A stretch of 64,000 bases of DNA from Isoetes taiwanensis. Taxonomy: Eukaryota; Streptophyta; Lycopodiopsida; Isoetales; Isoetaceae. Where the stretch lies: positions 184,001 to 248,000 of the forward strand of contig JAJEKV010000019.1 in the NCBI GenBank assembly GCA_021234155.1. The letters run 5' to 3'. Under the pieces are notes generated by a model. The model made no database searches, was not told the DNA's origin, and saw only the letters and a list, made by a program, of their open reading frames with translations. Both the position numbers and the translations under genes were made by a program. Positions within the stretch are counted from its first letter, which is position 1; each line of letters begins with the position of its first letter. This document shows, one piece after another, positions 23,000 through 32,359 of this stretch.

Positions 23000-23027
23000 G
23001 CCCAGCAACGCTGGGCATTTTTTCTAG
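23000..23027 (+). other. Helitron 3' terminus (hairpin + CTAG)
   Basis: A perfect 7-bp stem with a 3-base AAC loop, 7 bases before CTAG-T. The form matches the conserved CCCG(N)AACGC(N)GGGC...CTAGT ends of plant Helitrons. In rolling-circle transposition the hairpin acts as the termination signal. Confidence 0.88.
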
Positions 23028-23250
23028 TTATTATAGATAGAACAAATATACTTAATAAACCATGAACTCTTCTCACATGGTCTCTTACCAACCCAATGGT
23101 GCTTGAATTCCATGGATAAATTTCATATAAAACTAATCACAGCCCTTCCCATATCGACATGCAACAATCGTAACTAACACATCAACATGCAACAATTGTA
23201 ACTACCACATCAACATGCAACAACTATCACTTCATTCTAATGCACAAATT

Positions 23251-23445
23251 CAAAATCTTACAAAATCTAAAAGAATGTAAGCGAACCTAAAGGTATCTCA
23301 TAAAATTTAAGAGAATCTAAGTCAATCTATGGGAATATACATAATATCTTAGAGAACCTAAGGGAATTCAGGGAAGCCTTCATGGAATCTTGCTAAGTCT
23401 CATAAAACCACATAGAATCTTGGAGAATCTAGAGGTTTCTTGGGA
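23251..23445 (-). repeat. Degenerate AGATTC(C/T)(C/T)TTA(A/T)G tandem array
   Basis: Plus strand: AATCTAAGNGAAT and CATAGAATCTTGGAGAATC units. It is the reverse complement of the larger array at 41,255-41,715. Confidence 0.65.
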
Positions 23446-23634
23446 TAATTTTTGGAAATATAGGGTAATTCTACCCTATATGTCCAACTGCATCCTACTC
23501 CAACAAGACCTTAATACCTAAGCAGAACTTAGTAATGCAAATGCGAACCATCACCTTCACAAAATGTGAATGTTTTAAAATAGCAATTTCGATTCAAACA
23601 CTCTATTGTCTACAACTACAACTTAAGCCACTTC

Positions 23635-23692
23635 ACTCTCCAGCCATGGAGGGCAACCCTCCGTCTTTGTGACACCTTGTTTTTCATAAACT
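23635..23692 (-). repeat. GGAGGGTTGCCCTCC repeat, copy 1
   Basis: On the minus strand AACAAGGTG...GACGGAGGGTTGCCCTCCATGGC, followed by GTGGCTTAA. It is closely matched at 39,624-39,680 (plus) and more loosely at 55,650-55,696 (minus). The core GGAGGG-TTG-CCCTCC is a perfect hairpin. Confidence 0.7.
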
Positions 23693-23762
23693 ACGCGCAC
23701 TAAAGCTAAAAAAAAAAAAAACTGAAACTGAAACTCACATGGCTATCACACTATGCTTTTCA

Positions 23763-24060
23763 TCACTCTATTGCTACCATTCCCATTTCTTGAACACATT
23801 CAGAGAACCTTTTCCTGCTCAATGGTTTGGTCAAAGCATCTGCAGTCATAACGTGCATACCTAGATGCTTGACGATAACCTTGCTTTCTGCCACTTTTTC
23901 CCTAGTAAAATGATATTGGATTTCTATATGCTTAGCTTTTGAAAAATTACTTGGATTTTTCACTAAACTTACTGCAGCCTTATTATCATTCATGATTGGA
24001 GTGGCCTTTTCCTGCTCATATCCCAGCTCTTTTAGCAATCTTCGAAGCCAAATGGCTTCT
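23763..24060 (-). pseudogene. Copia RNase H domain
   Basis: The frame 24,038-23,763 gives MNDNKAAVSLVKNPSNFSKA, then KHIEIQYHFTREKV and VMTADALTKPLSRKRF, the classic C-terminal Copia RNase H: the DN-A pair, HIEIQYHFxRE and DxLTKPL. It ends in a normal stop at 23,763. The part of RNase H before it (24,060-24,500) is damaged by shifts. Confidence 0.88.
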
Positions 24061-24561
24061 TTTATTTACACAAATAGCCATATATTGACTTCACATGTCT
24101 TGTGGATTTGCCTTACGCTTCTTGCTTGTCGGTGACAACTCCTTGCGACCTAAAAAATGGCTCGTGCTTGACTTGCGTGTAACTAATTCTCTGCATAATC
24201 GGCATCAACCAAACCCTCGGGGTCAATTTTCTCTTGCCATCCCTATGATCTGAGAATCCCTAAGTGAGAGATCACGCTTTAAATAGCGGGAATGCGTTTA
24301 AGAGCTTTGCCAATGAGGAGGGCCTGAATGCTCCATAAAGCGGCTAACTATAATGACACTTTCGGAGATGTCGGTGTGTAATGGAACCATGAGATGCATG
24401 AGGGAGCCTACCACACTTCTATAGGGGATGCCGATCATAATGTCAACATCATTGGCACCATATCAAATTGTCATGAATAGCAGGAGTACTTACTTGTCTG
24501 CCATGTTGTATTTGGTAAGCAAAGTCTCAATAGCCTTCATTTGATGAATAACAATAGACTG

Positions 24562-25200
24562 TTATTCCTGATTCACCAACACCTGAATACCCAAAAAATA
24601 TTTCAAGGGCCCTAAATTAGTCATATGGAAACGGTCAGTCAAGGCGCCCTTGGTTTGCTGCATAAGTATTGGAGAATTGGATGCCAAAATAAGGTCGTCC
24701 ACATACAGCACGACAATAATAAGCTCAGTACCCAATTGCTTCACATACATATTCCAGTCTGCACTACTCCTTTGAAATGCAGTATGAGAGAAAAACCCGT
24801 GAATGGTTTTATATCATAAACGGGGAGACTGCTTGAGGCCATATATGGCCTTTTTTAACTTACAAACCAAATGTTCAGACCCTGACTGTTGATACCCTGG
24901 AGGTTGTTTAAGATAGACTTCCTCATCAATGCGGCCATGAAGAAAGGCAGACTTGACGTCCATCTGTTGCAAATCCAGCCCCAATTGAGCTGCCATAGCT
25001 ATGACCACTCATACAGACGTTAACCGAGCAACTGGAGCAAAAGTTTCGTGATAGTCGACACCGGCCTTTTGGGAACATCCACGGGCAACAAGTCTAGCTT
25101 TGTACCTCGAGACAACGTTTTGCTCATCATATTTGACCTTATAAAGCCATTTACAAGATATAGCTTCCTGCCCTTAGGCAATTCACACAATTGCCAAGTA
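24562..25200 (-). pseudogene. Copia reverse transcriptase
   Basis: From 25,200 the frame gives LCELPKGRK, then after shifts [11 protein letters not shown] and [15 protein letters not shown], a stop, then MDVKSAFLHGRIDEEVYLKQ and PPGY, KLKKAIYGLKQSPR (25,008-24,814), and VLYVDDLILAS with the catalytic YVDD (near 24,690) and LGPLKYFLGIQV. The order and spacing are typical of Ty1/Copia RT. An in-frame stop lies near 25,017 and there is a frame change near 24,780. Confidence 0.88.
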
Positions 25201-25422
25201 TCATTCTCAAGAAGAGAGGAATATTCTTCATCTGTAACTGCTGATCTGCACTTCGAATGGCTTGATGATATGAGGAAGGTTCATCTGCAGTGGCACTGCT
25301 ATGGAGAGCAATGTAGGATGAGCCTCTAGGCTTTCGACTAAAAAGCTATTCCTGCATCTTTTTCGGTCTTGGCGTGTTGGTCTAGAAGGACCGTCTTGAA
25401 ATTTTGAGAGGTTTTGGAATTG

Positions 25423-25698
25423 CTACCTCCATGACATCACCATCTTCTCGGTTTCAGGTCTAGAAGGAATCTCCTGCTCATCTACGGGTACATTTTCCAT
25501 GAACTGTTCGACATCTGCGTCAGAATCACTGCACTCAGACTTGTTCCCATCCTCAACAAGCCCAAGTGGTTCATACATTGGTGGCTTCTTGCATTGTCCT
25601 ATGCTGAAATCCACTTCATTAAAGACCACACTTCTCCGTATTATCATCTTTCTAGTTGAAGGAGCAAACAATTTATAAGCTTTTCTTTGTGTCTCCAT
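25423..25698 (-). pseudogene. Copia integrase C-terminal / linker region
   Basis: Encodes KAYKLFAPSTRKMIIRRSVVF, matching the xxYRLxxPxxxKxxxSRDVxF motif after the Copia integrase core, then an acidic linker. The integrase catalytic core (25,700-26,270) is too degraded to follow; I saw no intact D-D-E set. Confidence 0.7.
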
Positions 25699-26271
25699 AT
25701 CCTACCATTATGCGGGGATTACTCTATGTGAAAGCTTACCGGTAGTTCTTTTCCTCTTTTTGAGAGGTGGAAATGCTTGATGCACCCAAGAGATTTTCAA
25801 ATGATCTATGGAGGGCTTCACTCATGTCCAAGCCTCCTTTGGTACACATGAATTTAACGCCTTAGTGGTATTAATGATGTACACCACGGTATGAATAAAC
25901 TACGCCCAAAATCTTTACTCAATTCATTTTGAGAGAATCATGGCCCCGGCACATTCCAACCTGATTCGATTTTTTCTCTCCACTACACCATTTCTTTGAT
26001 GCTCATGGGCTACATACATCTCATGTTTAATGCCTAAAGATTGAAGCTAATCTTCAAATTCGTCACTCAGAATTCACCATCTTGATCTATTCTAATGGCT
26101 TTGATTTTCTGTTCTTTATAAGTTTCAGCCATTACCTTCCAGACCTTAAAGACTTCAAAGGCTTTGGACTTATACTCCATAAAGTAGACCCAATTTTTTC
26201 GCGTATAATCATCTATGATTCTCTTGAGGAAAAAAACGAGATCCTCCTATTGATGGCTTTTCGGCGGGACC

Positions 26272-26508
26272 TCAAACATCCATATGCACAAGCTCTAATG
26301 GTTGCATTGCTCTTGTTCCTTTCAATTTCTGGTATGGCTTTCTACTAAGTTTCCCAAGAGCATAGCCTTCACATAGACCAGAAGGTGCTTTAATCTTTGG
26401 AAGGCATGTGACAAGTTCTTTATCTTTTATCTTTTTCAAAAACTGATAATTCACGTGGCCTAACCTCTCATGCCATACTTGGTTAACATTATTCGACTCT
26501 GCATTCAA
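26272..26508 (-). pseudogene. Copia GAG-pre-integrase zinc region
   Basis: Has VWHERLGHVNYQFLKKI, the HxRxGH motif of the GAG-pre-integrase domain, followed by GLCEGYALGKLSRKPY, where the usual C-x2-C is reduced (Tyr replaces the second Cys). It overlaps by 4 bases with the protease-region frame at 26,505-26,729. Confidence 0.8.
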
Positions 26509-26907
26509 TGCAACAAAATGCTTTTGGCACCGGTGAGCTTATAAATTCCTTCTTGTTTCTCACCTCGAGCTAGAATGTTCTTATGCTTATCTTTAATTAT
26601 GCATTGGCCTCCTCCAAATTTGGTTGATAAACCAGCTTCATCTATTTTGGATATGGATATGAGGTTCACCTCAATCTCAGGGACGTAAAGAGTATTCTTC
26701 AATTGAACTTTCCCTGTGGGAAGCATCATCGCTCACTGTATCATAACCACTGACACTAAGCATTCCTTTTCCAATCTTCACTTTCTTGCCCCGTGGAAAG
26801 TCTGTAAAATGCTCAAACAGTGCCTTGTTATTGATCATATGGTCACTTGATCCAGAATCCAAGTACCAAATCCCGAGACTAATTTCAGCCATGAATCCCA
26901 CAACCAT
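26505..26907 (-). pseudogene. Copia aspartic protease
   Basis: The frame from 26,907 has WYLDSGSSDHM, the catalytic DSG site of Copia proteases, then INNKALFEHF and VKIGKGMLSVSGY. The second frame (26,729-26,505) continues with LKNTLYVPEIEVNLISISKI. One frameshift near 26,720 separates them. Confidence 0.85.
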
Positions 26908-27189
26908 TATCTTGCTGATATCAGACTAGACACCTTCCTTGTCTGCTACATTCCATAATGAAATGCATACACATATCATCTTTGAACTGGTATATGTACT
27001 TTATTACAAAGCTAACACCTGCAAGTCTACTTATCCCCTGCCTAATTTGTATTGCCATAAATGCTCTAGAAGCAGAGACTAGTGAATCACTACTTGAACT
27101 TCCTTCAGATTTTTCAGATTCGCTTGTTTTTGAGGCTCTATGAGCATGATGCTCTTTCCTTTTAATTTCATATCTTTATCCATAACTTT

Positions 27190-28045
27190 TTGCTTTCTTT
27201 TCCTTCTGTCTGGTTCTAGGCAATCCCTGCCCAAATGACCATGCTTATTACAAACTTCCTTGTTTCACCTTATTCATTTCTGTTCACAAATGCTTCACTT
27301 TCATCACTCTTCTTCTCACAACCAGCTTGATTGCTTTCTTCCATGAGGATTTGTTGGCAGGACCATTCTAATTGAACATGTTCAGCTGAGCAAATCAAAT
27401 TCTTGACATTATTATAGGAGATTGGCAGCCCAATGAGTAAAGCTCCAATAATTAGATCATCACCAATTCCTTTCTCCATACCTTTAAGCTGAAGAGCGAC
27501 ATCTTTAATCTTTGAAATGTATTATTCAGCTGAGTTGCATTCTTTAAGCTTTGTGGTGGAGATGACATCATACAAATTCGCTTGCTGAGAGAAATGACTC
27601 TTCTTAAAAGTGTTTTCCAATTGCTTCCATGCTTCTCTAGCACTGTCAGCTGCTTCCACTTGGGCAATCATCATATCGTTCATCTCATGAGTCGATTCTT
27701 GGCTTGTCATTCCCTTTGCACCCATCTCAGAAGTGCTCGCTTTTCCATTTCATGCACCTTTGCAACATCAGTATCCATTGGTTCATTCTTGCCTCCAGAC
27801 ATCGATCTCTTGACGATCTGTGCCATAATAGGGTTCGCTGGCTTAGGTTCATCTCCAGAGATAATGTTCCATAGTCCTTTTGCAGCAAGCTTACCCCTAA
27901 CTTTAATAAACCAATAGAAAGCATTGTGATGAGACAACTTTTCAATCTTTCCCATCTCTGATCTATTCGTGAGTAGCCTCAAAGATAAGAAGTGGGTTAA
28001 TTCCTTCTCAATTTGGTTGAACCGCCTCACGATACCATAATGCAC
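27190..28045 (-). pseudogene. Copia Gag
   Basis: Overlapping frames (28,045-27,707; 27,725-27,522; 27,479-27,270) carry the UBN2-type Gag: FYWFIKVRGKLAAKGLWNII, REAWKQLENTFKKS, LKECNSAE and GDDLIIGALLIGLP. A degraded zinc knuckle (CNKHGHLGRDC) is readable at about 27,245-27,212, lacking the second Cys. Gag is the capsid protein. Confidence 0.8.
28024..28037 (-). promoter_or_regulatory. Copia primer-binding site
   Basis: Minus strand TGGTATCGTGAGGC, three bases inside the 5' LTR. It matches the initiator-Met tRNA 3' complement (TGGTATCAGAGCC) with changes after the seventh base. Confidence 0.75.
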
Positions 28046-28276
28046 AAAGACAATTCAGAACTGTGAAAAGCTTGGATTGAGATTTTGAAACTCGTATCTT
28101 ATACAATAGAAACCATAGCACCGCAATCCTTAGACTTTTCAGCACAATGAGCTCCTGGACACTTGACCTATGACTTAGAAACTCAAAATAGAAACAACTT
28201 ATCTAAAAACAGACGTCACCCTTTTGACATATGATATTGGCTGAGTGTCAAGTCTTGTCTATAAACATCATTTCCA
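28041..28276 (-). repeat. Copia 5' LTR
   Basis: 236 bp with TG...CA ends on the minus strand, homologous along its length to 18,190-18,447. No obvious TATA box was noted. Confidence 0.85.
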
Positions 28277-29255
28277 ATAATCATATCATTCTTATTTACG
28301 TACTTGAAAACCCTTTAGGCTTAGGCAGAGTGTTCTCAATGGGATGCGAAAAAAGTGGCCAAAAGGCAAAAGCGGTGTTGTATATAAGGAATCTGTTCCA
28401 TTTTCATACCTCAACATTGCACGAAGACAGAGCTTCAAGATTCTTGCCGAGTAGGGGCTTCTTTTGTCTCAATTTGTCTTCAAGCTTTTCAAGCAGATCC
28501 AACGGCTTTGTATCCTATAACAAGGTTTTCGCTGTAAATCTGGCAGACAATGCATGGCCCTAGATAGGTGCAAGCGTTCAAAGAAAAGACCTCGCCATAG
28601 CAAGGAAGCCATCTCCGCCATAGTTGTTTACATACATAATTTCAACCTCCAGTTTATTACGTCAGGTGATGCATGTCAGTCGAAATTCTGGCAATAATTT
28701 TTTTCGGCAGCGTGCCGCTGCGGACTCGAGCAGCACACTTGCGGCTCCGCCGCTCGTGCACCGCCTCATCTAGCGAGGCCGCCTCAAAAAATTATAGCAC
28801 GGAATTTCTTCCGGACGTGCATTACCTAGTAATTCATTTCCGATTGGAAAGGCCTGTTGGGCCTTGCATTCTGAGAAGAGGAACTTGATGACGCCCAAAA
28901 ACCAAGAATGCACAGATAGGAGCGGTCTAGGGGCTAGAAAGTAGAAACACAACCGCAGATATATTAGGATAAGGTGCAGCATCTAGTGGAGTAAGTGGGC
29001 GACCTACAGTGATGATTGTTAAGATTTCCAATTGTTTGGCTCATTCTTTAGTGTTTATAAATTCTAATTTGGAGTTACAGATTTCACACGCAGAGATTGT
29101 TATGTTCGATTCCAAGATATGCCTCACAGATGGCTCCAGAACTCCGACCAGCTTAAGTCAGCAGATTCGAACCTGCAAATATTCAATTCTTTCAAGCATG
29201 AATAAGGACTTCATCATTATTTTGGTAGAAGGGAGTAATTACGCAGCCTACAAAT
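28277..29255. other. Upstream region of the PPR gene
   Basis: A TATA-like box lies at 28,381. A plus-strand ORF (28,231-28,563, starting inside the LTR) contains ASRFLPSRGFFCLNLSSSF but matches nothing known. A GC-rich patch with repeated GCCGC lies at 28,700-28,790. No conserved coding domain is seen. Confidence 0.4.
28381..28389 (+). promoter_or_regulatory. Candidate TATA box
   Basis: TATATAAGG, 875 bases upstream of the first PPR-frame ATG. If used, the transcript would have a long leader or an upstream intron. Confidence 0.35.
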
Positions 29256-30806
29256 TTGAAGTGTTGTGTATGGCCACAAATTTCCCTTTTGAGGTCACCT
29301 ACACCCTCTGGAAAAATTTCTTCTTGTAATTGCTTGAAAATGGGTTTTGCCCAAACTTGCTCTTGCAACCTTCCTAACACTTCAAATGAAGGCCTTCCAA
29401 GACCGTTCAAGGAATATAAACATGCTTTACTTGATGGCAGAACAGGGAAGCAGTGGCAATTGGAGGAAAACGGAATAGCAGTTTTGCTGAGGAAGTGCAG
29501 AGATGCAAGGGCTCTTTCAGAAGGTATGGGCGTACATGATCACATTGTAAGGAATGGACTAGAGAACAGTAGATATCTTAATAATCTTCTTATACAGATG
29601 TATGGCTCTTGTGGAGCTTTGTTAGCAGCTAGGGCTCTTTTTGATAGGATGGTAAGGAAGAATTTTTTCTCCTGGAACATACTAATTGCACTATATATTC
29701 AGCACGGGAAGATAGATGAGGCCTTAAAACTCTTTCAAGAAATGCCAGAACGTGATGTTGTCTCATGGACCTCCATGGTTGTAGGGTATATTCAGCAAGG
29801 GCAGCTTGATATGGCTCTTTATCTTTTTATTCTTATGCCTAGAAGGGACATAGCTTCATGGAATGCTATGATTGTAGGATATGCCAGGCAAGGGCAAGTT
29901 AAACATGCACTGTCACTTTTTGAACAAATGCCTAAGCGCAATGTTGTTTCATGGACCTCCATGATCGAGGCTTTATCGCGAAATGGCCAACTTGAGAAGG
30001 CGCTAGAAATTTTCCAGCAAATGCCATTTCGAAATGTAGTCACTTGGAACACCATGATTACTTCATACCTTAGGCAAGGGCAACTGAAAGAGGCCATGTC
30101 TCTTTTTCAGCAAATGCCCGAGCGCAATACCATCTCATGGACTGCAATGATATCTGCCTGCTGTGAAGATGGGCAGATGGAGAAGGCCCTTGAGCTGTTT
30201 CATGAGATGCCACTGCCAAATGTGGTCTCATGGACTGCCATGGTTGCAGGGTATGCAAAGCAAGGGCAGTTAGAGAAAGCTCTCTCTTTTTTCAAACAGA
30301 TGCCAAAACGTAATGTAGTCTCTTGGACAGCTATGGTTGCTGGCTATGCCAAGCAAGGCCAGGTTCATGAAGCTACACAACTGTTTGCAAATGCCCCTGA
30401 AAGAAATGTTGTTTCATGGAATGCTGTTATTGGAGCAAGTGCCCAAAATGGCCATGGCATGCTGGCATTCCAATTTTTCCACCAGATGCAGCTGGAAGGA
30501 GTGCTTCCTGATGAGATTACATTTGGAAGCGTTCTTTCTGCTTGCAGCCATGATGGTATGATTAGCAAGGGTTACCATTGGTTTCTTTTGATGGGTGCTG
30601 AATACCATAGTACTCCTGTGCTGGAGCATTATAATGTAGTAGTTGATCTTGTGGGGCGGGCAGGGCTCGGGGACCATGTAGAATCCTTAATTAACAACAT
30701 GCCATTTCCGCCCAATGCCACGACTTGGAAAACCTGCCTTAGCTCCTACGGAATACATTCTGATTTTGGCCAAGGGAAGCATAATATGGGTGAAATTGGT
30801 CAATAA
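29256..30806 (+). CDS. PLS-class pentatricopeptide repeat protein
   Basis: An intronless frame of 516 codons, the best host gene here. PPR proteins bind organellar RNA one base per repeat and act in editing, splicing or stability. The N-terminal 60 residues are Ser/Cys/Lys-rich and could be a transit peptide; Met29 is an alternative start. An L-like motif (about 72-104) and an S motif (105-135) come first. Then eight consecutive 31-residue S motifs run from 136 to 383 (type VVSWTxMVxGYxxxGQLxxA), with no length change. Another motif follows from 384, then one with LPDEITFGSVLSACSHDG and one with LEHYNVVVDLVGRAG. The E region begins (ATTWKTCLSSYGIH) but stops at residue 516, and no DYW deaminase is present. 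It may need a DYW partner in trans, or be a recently truncated copy. Confidence 0.9.
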   Translation: MKCCVWPQISLLRSPTPSGKISSCNCLKMGFAQTCSCNLPNTSNEGLPRPFKEYKHALLDGRTGKQWQLEENGIAVLLRKCRDARALSEGMGVHDHIVRNGLENSRYLNNLLIQMYGSCGALLAARALFDRMVRKNFFSWNILIALYIQHGKIDEALKLFQEMPERDVVSWTSMVVGYIQQGQLDMALYLFILMPRRDIASWNAMIVGYARQGQVKHALSLFEQMPKRNVVSWTSMIEALSRNGQLEKALEIFQQMPFRNVVTWNTMITSYLRQGQLKEAMSLFQQMPERNTISWTAMISACCEDGQMEKALELFHEMPLPNVVSWTAMVAGYAKQGQLEKALSFFKQMPKRNVVSWTAMVAGYAKQGQVHEATQLFANAPERNVVSWNAVIGASAQNGHGMLAFQFFHQMQLEGVLPDEITFGSVLSACSHDGMISKGYHWFLLMGAEYHSTPVLEHYNVVVDLVGRAGLGDHVESLINNMPFPPNATTWKTCLSSYGIHSDFGQGKHNMGEIGQ

Positions 30807-30943
30807 TTAGCTCATCGTGGGAGTTACCCGAAACCTTGTAGCCTTGTTTAATAACAAAATCTGAGAACGTTTCTGACATTTATGCATGCATGCATTTGCG
30901 TATAAGATGTACATGAAATCGTTACCATAGAGTGAAACATATT

Positions 30944-31135
30944 GAGTTGTTCCAGGAGATGCCAGTGCCAAATGGCTCATGAACTGCTACTAAGGCAGGC
31001 TCTCTATCTTTCAACAATAATCCCCCCATGATTACTTGTTCTACCAAACAAATGCCCCTCAATTTTTCACAAGTGCTACCATTGGTTTCTTTCAAGGCAC
31101 TGGCTACTATATTACAAAATTGGAGTCATCACAAA
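30944..31135 (+). pseudogene. Decayed PPR repeat remnant
   Basis: Just downstream of the PPR gene the plus strand reads IELFQEMPVPNGS, a stop, then TKQMPL about 90 bases on. These match the ELFHEMPLPNVVSW and FKQMPK segments of the intact gene. It looks like the relic of a duplicated repeat block. Confidence 0.65.
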
Positions 31136-32329
31136 TGGTGTCTTTCAAACATTATCTCATTCTTTCACAAGGGTAGGATTTGAGACATGGTTATTTTACA
31201 CTTTAAATTTAAGACAACTTTGCAAACTAACATGTCTTACATATTATCCCGCTTTCTTGTAGTTTCATGCTTTTGGTGATTTACAATGTTGTTCAAAGCT
31301 TGTTTACAATCCTTATCGGACTCTTATATGTATTAGGGCAGTCCTTGTTTTTTGTTATCATTATTGGTGCAGTACTGATAACTAGTTATGGGCACTAGTG
31401 GAGTATTGATAACTAGTTATCACTACTATTCTACCCATATAAGCCTGATAAGGTGGTTATCGATCTTTGCCTCGGTAATAACCAAAAAATACGTGGCCTC
31501 TTGACATGTAAGGCCAGGAATCTTAATGCAGGAATCTCTTTTCTGCATTTGACTGAAGTTGAATTAGTTATTGGCCTATGTTTATATTCTTCCAGTCAGA
31601 TGCTCTCGCATTTAGTTGCCGTCATTGAGTTTGGAACCTAAAGAGACTGCTGATGATAAGGTGAGGATGGCTTCCTGCATTAAGAGATTGCTGGCAATAT
31701 CATCATAGTCAATGGTTTTTTAGTTTCATAATATGACTGCAGTTGCAAATCATCTAAAGTCTTATCTGCAGGTGGAACATTTTGTTCATCTTACTTGTTC
31801 TCCAAGCTTCATTGGCTGGCCTAAAGTGCATTCACAGCCAAATGCCAAATTATTCTAAGAACTTGAGCATTTAACAATTTTAATATTGATATTCTATTTT
31901 ATGATGATTTGACATATTGTTTTCATCTGCTGCATTGAGTGCCCTTTGATCTCATAATTTCTGTTAGTAGCTTAAATATAAAACCTTCAAATAAGTACTA
32001 TAAACTAGATGACTAGGGGGCATACAAAATGTTAAAATTCATAGCGGTGATTCATAGTGGAATACAACACGATATTTTTTACGTGGATTCTTTTTATGCC
32101 AAATGTGAAATATGAAGAATGCTTGTAAAGTTTTTTCTTTGCATCACAAACACATGATATGGTGTCTGGGGTACAATAATCGCATATGGTATCCACAGCT
32201 TGGTGAACCTCTTGAGTGCTTTCAAGTAATGCAATTTAGTAACATCAAAGCAAATGATATTGTATTCGGTGGTTACAGAATTCAATCATGTAGGTCTGGT
32301 TGATGGAGGCCTATGGTATTTTACAATGA
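31136..32329. other. Non-coding stretch
   Basis: AT-rich. It includes a local direct repeat (GATAACTAGTTATGGGCACTAG / GATAACTAGTTATCACTAC near 31,377-31,420). I recognise no gene. Confidence 0.4.
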
Positions 32330-32358
32330 CTAGAAACGTGTGACCCGGCGATGTCGGG
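32330..32358 (-). other. Second Helitron 3' terminus
   Basis: Minus strand: CCCGAC-ATC-GCCGGG (32,358-32,344, a 6-bp stem with one A-C mismatch), then TCACACGTTT and CTAG (32,333-32,330) followed by T. This fits the plant Helitron end consensus. The element body would extend to the right on the minus strand; its 5' TC end was not located. Confidence 0.82.
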
Positions 32359-32359
32359 C

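Larger units (their letters stand above)
18525..23027 (+). mobile_element. Putative non-autonomous Helitron carrying gene fragments
   Basis: The 3' end is clear: hairpin GCCCAGC-AAC-GCTGGGC at 23,000-23,016, then ATTTTTT and CTAG at 23,024-23,027 followed by T. This is the canonical plant Helitron terminus. The 5' end is uncertain; the best candidate is TCTAATCTTAACACTA at 18,525, preceded by A, which fits A/T insertion. No Rep/helicase is encoded. The body holds spliced pieces of a coiled-coil gene (19,729-20,795) and a structured repeat (18,663-18,800). The element would lie inside the Copia 3' region. Confidence 0.5.
18190..28276 (-). mobile_element. Copia LTR retrotransposon, split by a nested insertion
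   Basis: The 5' LTR is at 28,041-28,276, the PBS at 28,024-28,037, polyprotein remnants at 28,045-23,763, the polypurine tract at 18,448-18,463 and the 3' LTR at 18,190-18,447, all consistent with one minus-strand element. About 5 kb between the RNase H end and the polypurine tract is not Copia sequence and ends in a Helitron 3' terminus at 23,027. The 5-base flanks outside the LTRs (ATTAA and ATAAT) do not match, so a TSD is not confirmed and two different Copia copies cannot be excluded. Confidence 0.7.

Noticed and set aside
23000-23020. Rho-independent terminator-like hairpin followed by T run
   Set aside because: The context is plant nuclear transposon DNA, and the CTAG-T that follows fits a Helitron end better.
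29819-30097. Minus-strand ORFs inside the PPR gene
   Set aside because: Antisense shadows of the repeated PPR coding sequence.
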